Shown here piece by piece: positions 58,827-64,000 of a DNA stretch of 64,000 nt. Within the stretch, counting starts at the first letter, position 1. Each line of letters opens with the position of its first letter. The translations under genes were made by a program, and so were the position numbers. The stretch covers positions 81,610 to 145,609 of the forward strand of contig CAYJMG010000005.1 in assembly GCA_964371355.1 (NCBI GenBank). Direction: 5' to 3'. This DNA comes from JACRBR01 sp964371355. GTDB lineage: Bacteria > Chloroflexota > Dehalococcoidia > DSTF01 > JACRBR01. The notes beneath the pieces were generated by a model. It did no database searches, had not been told where the DNA came from, and saw nothing but the letters and a program-made list of their open reading frames with translations.

Positions 58827-59984
58827 ATGCGCATCGCCATAGACGCCACATCCGTACCACCGAAGCCCGCTGGCGCCGGCGTCTACGCCATCGAGCTAGT
58901 CCGCGCCCTGGCGGAGCGAGACCGCCGCGACGGCTACGCGCTCTTCACCCGGAACGCCGCCTTCGACCCCATCGTCGCGGGGCACCGCAACTGGCGTGTC
59001 GAACACCTTGAGCGCTCGCGCGTCGGCCGCCTGGCCTGGGAGCAGCTCCATCTTCCCGGCCGGCTCGCCGCCCTCGGCATCGACGTGCTGCACTCAACGC
59101 ACCATACGCTTCCCCTCCGCCCGCTGCGCGCCCGCCGGGCCGTCACCATCCACGATGTCACCTTCTTCCGCATCCCCGGCCGCTACCCGCCGCTCCGCCG
59201 ACTCTACTTCCAGGCGATCACCCGGCTCTCGGCCCGGGTCGCCGGAGCGGTCATCGTCCCCTCGAATACGGTGCGCGACGACGTCGCCCGCATGCTGCGC
59301 GTCCCCGATGCCAAGCTGCACACCGTGTACGAGGCTGCCGGCCCGCAGTACCGCCCCATCGATCGCGCAGAGGCCGCCGCTGTCGCGCGACGCTATGGCA
59401 TCGACGGCGACTACGTGCTCAGCGTCGGCAGCCTCGAGCCCGGCAAGAACCGCGCCCGCCTCTTCCGCGCCCTCCTCGCGTTGCACGACGACGGCATCGC
59501 CCCCGCGCTCGTGGTCGTCGGACAGAAGGCCTGGCACTTCGAGGATGACTTTGCGCTCGTCGACCGCCTCGGCATGCGCGACCAGGTGCGCTTCCTCGAC
59601 TACGTGCCTGCCGACGACCTGCCTGCGCTCTACAACGCCGCCACGCTCTTCGCCTTCCCGTCGCTGTACGAGGGCTTCGGCCTCCCCGTCATGGAGGCGA
59701 TGGCCTGCGGCGTCCCCATCCTCACCTCCGGGTCCTCCGCCACTGCCGAGGTCGCCGCTGGCGCCGCAGTGCTCGTGGACCCCCAAGACACCGACGCCAT
59801 CCGCGACGGCCTCCGCGAGTTGCTCGCCGACCCGCTGCTGCGCGACCACTTCGCCCGCCGCGGCCTCGACCGAGCCGCGCAGTTCAGCTGGATCCGCGCC
59901 GCTGAGGAGACGCACGCCGTGTACGAGAGCCTCCTGCTCGCCCCGGCCGCCGGCCGCGGGCGGGAAGCGGCGCCCGCACCATGA
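58827..59984 (+). CDS. Family 4-type (GT-B) glycosyltransferase
   Basis: 385 residues from ATG 58827. The N-terminal acceptor half has PPKPAGAGVYAIELVRAL. The C-terminal donor half has VGSLEPGKNRARLFRAL and PSLYEGFGLPVMEAMACGVPILTS, the retaining GT4 E-x7-E region. The upstream gap carries the TCTGTGAGATCTGTGGATAA repeat right up to the start codon. The stop overlaps the next glycosyltransferase (ATGA). Confidence 0.92.
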   Translation: MRIAIDATSVPPKPAGAGVYAIELVRALAERDRRDGYALFTRNAAFDPIVAGHRNWRVEHLERSRVGRLAWEQLHLPGRLAALGIDVLHSTHHTLPLRPLRARRAVTIHDVTFFRIPGRYPPLRRLYFQAITRLSARVAGAVIVPSNTVRDDVARMLRVPDAKLHTVYEAAGPQYRPIDRAEAAAVARRYGIDGDYVLSVGSLEPGKNRARLFRALLALHDDGIAPALVVVGQKAWHFEDDFALVDRLGMRDQVRFLDYVPADDLPALYNAATLFAFPSLYEGFGLPVMEAMACGVPILTSGSSATAEVAAGAAVLVDPQDTDAIRDGLRELLADPLLRDHFARRGLDRAAQFSWIRAAEETHAVYESLLLAPAAGRGREAAPAP

Positions 59985-60877
59985 GCGCGGCCCCGCCCGT
60001 CGACGTATCCGTAGTCATCGTCACCTACAACTCGCGCGACGTCGTCGGCCGTTGCATCGAGAGCATCCGCCAGCGAACCCGCGGCGTTTCGTGCGAGATC
60101 GTCGTCGTCGACAACGCCTCGCCCGACGACACCGGCCTCTTCGTGAAAGAGCAGTACCCCGACGTCACTGTCCTGCACATGCAGACGAACATTGGGCTCT
60201 CCGCCGCCATCAACGACGGCGTCGCGGCCTCCGCCGGCGCCTACGTCATGCAGCTCAACCCCGACTGCCGCCTCGATGGCGACGCGCTCACGACGCTTGC
60301 GGCGTTCCTGCGCGAGCATCCCGACGCCGGCGTCGCCGCGCCGAAGCTCTTGAACGACGACGGCAGCCTGCAACTCTCCTGCCGCGCCTTCCCCGGCTAC
60401 TCCACCGCGCTCTTCAGCCGCTACTCGTTGCTCACGAGGCTCTGGCCGAACAACCCCGTCTCGAAGCGCTACTTGATGACGGGCTTCGACCACACCCAGC
60501 AGCGCGATGTCGACTGGGCGAGCGGTGCTGCCATAATGTTCCCCCGCAGCGTCTTCGACCGCCTGGGCGGCTGGGACCCCGCCTTCTTCCTCTTCAGCGA
60601 AGACGTCGACTTCTGCAAGCGCGTACACGATGCCGACCTCCGAGTCCTCTACCTCCCCGACGCCCGCGTCTATCACACCATCGGCATCAGCGAGCGCCCC
60701 ACAACTCGCGCCATCATCGAGCGACACAAGTCCATGTACCGCTACTACCGCAAGCACCTGCGCCGGCTCTGGCTCCAGGACCTTGCGACAGTGCCGGTCA
60801 TCACTCTCCGCTGCGCGTTCGCACTGCTGCGGCGAACGATCTCACCGCAGAAACGCAGAGAACGCAGAGGTCAATAG
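59981..60877 (+). CDS. Family 2 glycosyltransferase
   Basis: 298 residues, with a 4-base overlap with the previous gene. GT-A features: DVSVVIVTYNSRDVVGRCIESI, VDNASPDDTG, NIGLSAAINDGVAAS, QLNPDCRLDGD and FFLFSEDVDFCKRVHDAD. A likely second deoxyhexose or hexose transferase. The C-terminal SPQKRRERRGQ is encoded by a CGCAGAG-type dispersed repeat (60843-60870), so the natural end may be earlier. Confidence 0.9.
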   Translation: MSAAPPVDVSVVIVTYNSRDVVGRCIESIRQRTRGVSCEIVVVDNASPDDTGLFVKEQYPDVTVLHMQTNIGLSAAINDGVAASAGAYVMQLNPDCRLDGDALTTLAAFLREHPDAGVAAPKLLNDDGSLQLSCRAFPGYSTALFSRYSLLTRLWPNNPVSKRYLMTGFDHTQQRDVDWASGAAIMFPRSVFDRLGGWDPAFFLFSEDVDFCKRVHDADLRVLYLPDARVYHTIGISERPTTRAIIERHKSMYRYYRKHLRRLWLQDLATVPVITLRCAFALLRRTISPQKRRERRGQ

Positions 60878-61310
60878 GGATCGACTAAGAAGCCGCTGGC
60901 GCTCTCGCATGAGCAAGTGCGCGTCGCCCGTCATTGCCTTGAAAGTCCCCGTTCCGCACCAGTACCCGCGGACCTTCTCGCAGAGTTCGCCAGAGGAGAC
61001 AGCTCCGCCAAATGTTCGGTCCGCCATGGGTTTTCATCTTCTTGTGTGCGAGGTGCAAGCCTCCCATGTACGATTCCGAGCGCAGCGAAGAGTCTTGCCG
61101 CTGTTGCCCTCGCGATCCCCATGCGACAGCGCCGCCGCAACCTCTCGCAGGATCAAGGATCGCCTCCGTGCCCTCGGTGTCTCGGCGGTGAACCTACGCG
61201 ACTGCTCCGCGGCCAACACAAAGCCGCATCCTCAAAGATACGGCTCCTATTAGTATCACCAGGATTCTCTGCGCCCTCTGCGGCTCTGCGTTGAGCCGGA
61301 CCCCTACTCC
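60878..61310. other. Repeat-filled intergenic region
   Basis: No gene supported. It is a patchwork of dispersed repeats: a GAGCGCAGCGA copy (61073-61096), a CTCCGTGCCCTCGGTGTCTC copy (61163-61193), an inverted CGCAGAG copy (61267-61293, partner of 60843-60870) and CCCTATTCCCC-type runs from about 61300. The last run encodes the C-terminal end of the WecA-like protein. Confidence 0.6.
61073..61096 (+). repeat. Dispersed repeat copy (GAGCGCAGCGA family)
   Basis: ATTCCGAGCGCAGCGAAGAG then TCTT; matches the copy at 56717-56740 in the central 12 bases exactly. Confidence 0.5.
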
Positions 61311-62426
61311 CTATTCCCCGCCCCCTGTTCCCTCCTCAGGCGCAAACACCCGCTGCCGCAGCCACACGATCGTATGGCTGTTCCACAACGTCACCACGTA
61401 CCCGAGCCGTAGCATCACTGCCGACACGATCGCGAGCACCGACGCCAGCACCGCCATCTCCATCCACGTCTCGTCCACCCAGTGGATCAGAATCGCCCCC
61501 AGCGCGAACAGCCCCGCGATCCCCCAGAGCACGACCAGCAGGCCGCGCGGCCCAACGCCGTACGCCTCCAGCCGGTGATGGATGTGGTCGTCGTCCCGGA
61601 ACATCGGGTGCCGGTGGTGCAGCACCCGCTTCACCGTCTGCAGCGTCAGGTCCAGCAGCGGGTACCCCAGCGCCACCAGTGGCACCAGCACGAATACCTG
61701 GTCCGTCGGCCCCGTCGACGCCCGGATCGACAGCGTCCCGAGCACGAACCCCAGCACGTACGCGCCCGAGTCCCCGACATACGCCGACGCCGGCGGCAGG
61801 TTGAACGGCAGGAACCCCAGCCCCGCGCCCGCCATCGCCAGCAACAGCAGCGCCACCGTCGGGTGGTGCGAGTGCTGCCCGATCGCCGCCAGCGCCACGC
61901 ACGCGAAGATCCCCACTCCCGCCGTCACGCCGTCGCGGCCGTCGGTCCAGTTGATCGCGTTCGTCATCGCCGCGATCCACAGCACCGTCACGAAGAATCC
62001 CAGCCAGCCGAAGTCGATCGTCAGGCCCGTCGGCAGGCCGATCTCCTCGATCCGGTAGCCCGCCGCGTACGCCGCCGACCCGCCCGCCAGGAACACCGCC
62101 ATCCGCAGGTACGGCGACGTGAGCTTGATGTCGTCCAGGAACCCCACGTAGAACACCAGCGACGTCGCCGCCAGTAGGCCGAAGAAGCTGCCCGACCGCG
62201 GCGAGAAGATCTCCTCCGCCTGCCCCGACACCGCCGAGGCGATGAACGGCGTCAGCGCGAACGCCGCCAGGAACACCACCCCGCCCCACCGCGGCCGCTC
62301 CTGCACGCCGCGCACGTGGAAGAGGCGGAGGAAGCGCTCGGTGCGGGAGAGGCCGAGGAGGAGGACGGTCAGCGCGAAGCCGAGCGCGACGGAGATCCCC
62401 AGCGTCAGGAGGTACATATCGAGCAT
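61311..62426 (-). CDS. Polyprenyl-phosphate sugar-1-phosphate transferase (WecA/TagO-like, MraY superfamily)
   Basis: 371 residues with about ten or eleven membrane helices. Starts a lipid-linked glycan by moving GlcNAc-1-P or a similar group to undecaprenyl phosphate. Motifs: RPRWGGVVFL, GFLDDIKLTSPYLRM (Mg-binding Asp pair), NAINWTDGRDGVTAG (usually NxxNxxDGxDGL), AYVGDSGAYVLGF and DDDHIHHRL (His motif). The catalytic set appears complete. The C-terminal EEGTGGGE comes from repeat DNA. Convergent with the glycosyltransferases, it probably initiates the same polymer. Confidence 0.92.
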   Translation of the reverse strand: MLDMYLLTLGISVALGFALTVLLLGLSRTERFLRLFHVRGVQERPRWGGVVFLAAFALTPFIASAVSGQAEEIFSPRSGSFFGLLAATSLVFYVGFLDDIKLTSPYLRMAVFLAGGSAAYAAGYRIEEIGLPTGLTIDFGWLGFFVTVLWIAAMTNAINWTDGRDGVTAGVGIFACVALAAIGQHSHHPTVALLLLAMAGAGLGFLPFNLPPASAYVGDSGAYVLGFVLGTLSIRASTGPTDQVFVLVPLVALGYPLLDLTLQTVKRVLHHRHPMFRDDDHIHHRLEAYGVGPRGLLVVLWGIAGLFALGAILIHWVDETWMEMAVLASVLAIVSAVMLRLGYVVTLWNSHTIVWLRQRVFAPEEGTGGGE

Positions 62427-62527
62427 GGGTGTGGCGGGCCTCCGGCCTCCCTACCAGCGCCTAGGGTATCACTAGCGCCGGAAGACGCCCTAGGAATCAA
62501 TCGGATTCTGGTGAACCCCCTTTGTCC

Positions 62528-63973
62528 CTACCCGCTGATGGTGACCTGCGCCCAGTCGTCGATTCTGACCGGGTAGGCCAAGGTCAGCGCGCGGTGGAGG
62601 ATAGTCGAGACGGTCTCAGGATGAACCCCTCTGAGGCGCATGCTGAAATTCCCGACTTCACTACTCCGTTGAAATCCCAGGTCGGCAAGAATGGACTCGG
62701 ACTCCTTGCGTAGTTGGTCTTCCTTGGGCAGAAAGACATTGGAAACGGCCTCCACGAGAAAATCTCCTGGCTCGGCAGCGGCTAACGCCTGAACATAGAA
62801 CGGAGCTACCTCAAGAATGAGGTACCTCGCTCCCTCGTCCTTGGAATGGAGGCCAGCTACTAGGTCAGGCCCGAATGTTTGCCATTCCCGCAACGATAAT
62901 GTCCGGCGACTCTTGGGAGTAGAGTGCTCGTCCAAGAGTTTCCGAATCGCTGCGATCAGCGTATCCGATGCATCACCGAGACCGCTTCCACGCTCTAGGT
63001 TCTTAACGAATGTGTACTCTTGTCGAAAGGATGAACGGAGTCGGATTTCAATCCGGTCTTGGTTTATCGATCGCATTCGACCGACCGCTTCTTCCGAAGA
63101 GAAGTCTCGTCTCAGGGTTCGACGTTCCAAGACGTCGTCCGGTGCCTCGATGAAGAAGGCTGTGGTTGTGATACCTTTGCTCCGGAGCGCCTCTTTGATT
63201 AGAGGAACAAGGCCGAGTTCCGTCAGTACGCAGATAACATGCATTCCGGCGCGCACTGCTGAGTCGAAGTGTGCTGCGTCGAATCCGTACCATGTTCCAC
63301 GTTTGCGGAAAGGGAAAATGATTCCCCCTTTGTCGCGCAGATGCAGGAATTCCTCAGGCGAGATGGGCCTTGAATACTCCTCTTCTTTCAATCGTTTCGG
63401 ACGGGTAGTGTACTTCCGTAGTGTCTCAATTCGGCCACCTAACGCCCACTCCACCTCTCGGAGCAAGGTGTCCTTCCCACTCGACGACGGCCCAGAGAGG
63501 ATAAGAAAGTGCACGCCGGACCGGGCCTTGGGAATGCCGCTGAATGCCTTGTCAAATTGTGCCTCCAATTCGCCCTGATTGGGATTCTCGACGGTCTCTG
63601 GCCCCGCGAACCTCGATCGCACAGCCTTGACGAGAGCCTCGACACCAGCATCAAAGTCCGCATTAAGGTCGGCCCATAGGATCCCATCAAGCAGTGTCGG
63701 AGGTGGACTGCCGTCAAGAATCGCGGGGAGCACTCGAAGGCCCTGCGTTCTCAACTGCTTCGAGATCGCCGATTGCAGTTCGAGACGAGCCCAGGCCGAG
63801 TCTAGCGAGGCCTTTGACACAAAGAAGACAACGAAGTCAGAGCGGCCGATTGCATCGGAGATGCGATCGAATATCGAATCGCCCACTTCAAGCTCAATCT
63901 CGTCCAACCAGCAGTCAAAGCCCGCCCTTGTGAGGGCGTCTCTGATGACCTGCCCCCCGAAAACTGATCCAGT
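62528..63973 (-). CDS. TIR domain - guanylate kinase-like fusion protein (5' incomplete)
   Basis: About 481 residues are open; residue numbers here count from TTG 63907. Upstream codons still read TIR-like sequence (VIRDALTRAGFDCW), but an in-frame TAG stands at 63976-63974 and there is no ATG or GTG. TIR: WLDEIELEVGDSIFDRI, FVVFFVSKASLDSAW, with the catalytic-position Glu43 in the W39-x3-E pattern. Guanylate kinase-like: P-loop GPSSSGKDT (139-147), TTRPKR (167-172), GTWYGFD, a lid-like ERRTLRRDFSSEEAVGRM, then KNLE. Residues 330-459 form a third, unassigned domain. Codon use and GC are clearly lower than in neighbours. The TIR strand beta-1 is missing, probably through a frameshift at TTTTCGGGGGG (63952-63962). 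Likely an NAD-consuming or signalling immune effector. Confidence 0.82.
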   Translation of the reverse strand, partial: TGSVFGGQVIRDALTRAGFDCWLDEIELEVGDSIFDRISDAIGRSDFVVFFVSKASLDSAWARLELQSAISKQLRTQGLRVLPAILDGSPPPTLLDGILWADLNADFDAGVEALVKAVRSRFAGPETVENPNQGELEAQFDKAFSGIPKARSGVHFLILSGPSSSGKDTLLREVEWALGGRIETLRKYTTRPKRLKEEEYSRPISPEEFLHLRDKGGIIFPFRKRGTWYGFDAAHFDSAVRAGMHVICVLTELGLVPLIKEALRSKGITTTAFFIEAPDDVLERRTLRRDFSSEEAVGRMRSINQDRIEIRLRSSFRQEYTFVKNLERGSGLGDASDTLIAAIRKLLDEHSTPKSRRTLSLREWQTFGPDLVAGLHSKDEGARYLILEVAPFYVQALAAAEPGDFLVEAVSNVFLPKEDQLRKESESILADLGFQRSSEVGNFSMRLRGVHPETVSTILHRALTLAYPVRIDDWAQVTISG

Positions 63974-64000
63974 CTAAATGCGAGTCCTCCGGGATACTGG

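Noticed and set aside
61230..61262. Possible tRNA or small RNA near AAGATACGGCTCC
   Set aside because: No cloverleaf, T-arm or anticodon arm could be drawn; the surroundings are dispersed repeats.

Overview
The window is about 64 kb of high-GC (roughly two thirds G+C by eye), densely coding bacterial chromosome. Most likely source is Chloroflexota, possibly near Dehalococcoidia. That is an inference from four things: the tmRNA tag begins with Gly and is very short (GESELALAA, close to the GERELVLAG tag I remember for Dehalococcoides); there is a NicO / DUF4331 / TPR cluster; an exported beta-helix protein ends in an APNTGGG-like C-terminal signal; and simple GC-rich dispersed intergenic repeats are frequent. 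No rRNA, tRNA, CRISPR array, insertion sequence or phage module was found.

Layout. 1-5 kb: diguanylate cyclase, S41 protease, smpB, a beta-propeller-like lipoprotein and the tmRNA gene ssrA, so both trans-translation partners lie together. 4.7-11.9 kb (minus strand): a redox operon with a TetR regulator, an arginase/agmatinase-family hydrolase, a NarG/DMSO-reductase-type molybdoenzyme, a FrdA/AprA-like flavoprotein, a 2x[4Fe-4S] ferredoxin and a MarR regulator. It has a TetR operator candidate and an internal near-consensus promoter. 12-20 kb: thiol-redox and envelope-folding genes (broken thioredoxin, DUF3179, TlpA, small thioredoxin-like protein, CRP/FNR regulator, CcdA, PlsY, DegV, pyridine nucleotide-disulfide reductase, peptidylprolyl isomerase). 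Three matching GTGAT-N4-RTCAC sites sit in their upstream regions.

20-33 kb: intracellular GH32 fructosidase, XRE regulator, a large beta-helix surface protein, an SGNH hydrolase, the NicO-DUF4331-TPR cluster, an NTF2-like protein and a double GNAT protein. 33-41 kb: glcDEF glycolate oxidase with an overlapping nucleoside phosphorylase, an APH-AAA fusion kinase and a PfkB sugar/adenosine kinase. 41-54 kb: lipoproteins, moeA, acylphosphatase, fmt, mutL, subtilisin, PPOX protein, mutS, small proteins and an SDR. moeA may serve the molybdoenzyme operon by supplying cofactor. 54-62.4 kb: a surface-polysaccharide locus (rmlA-long, rmlB, rmlD, three glycosyltransferases and a WecA-like initiating transferase).

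62.5-64 kb: the most unusual gene, a TIR domain joined to a guanylate-kinase-like P-loop domain and an unassigned C-terminal domain. Its base composition is visibly lower in GC than the rest. It looks like a horizontally acquired immune-type effector and is broken or cut at its 5' end by a probable frameshift and the window edge. Several intergenic regions and gene ends are built from small dispersed repeats, and two GC-homopolymer patches (about 2.6 kb and 42.18 kb) disturb the S41 protease C-terminus and the moeA start.
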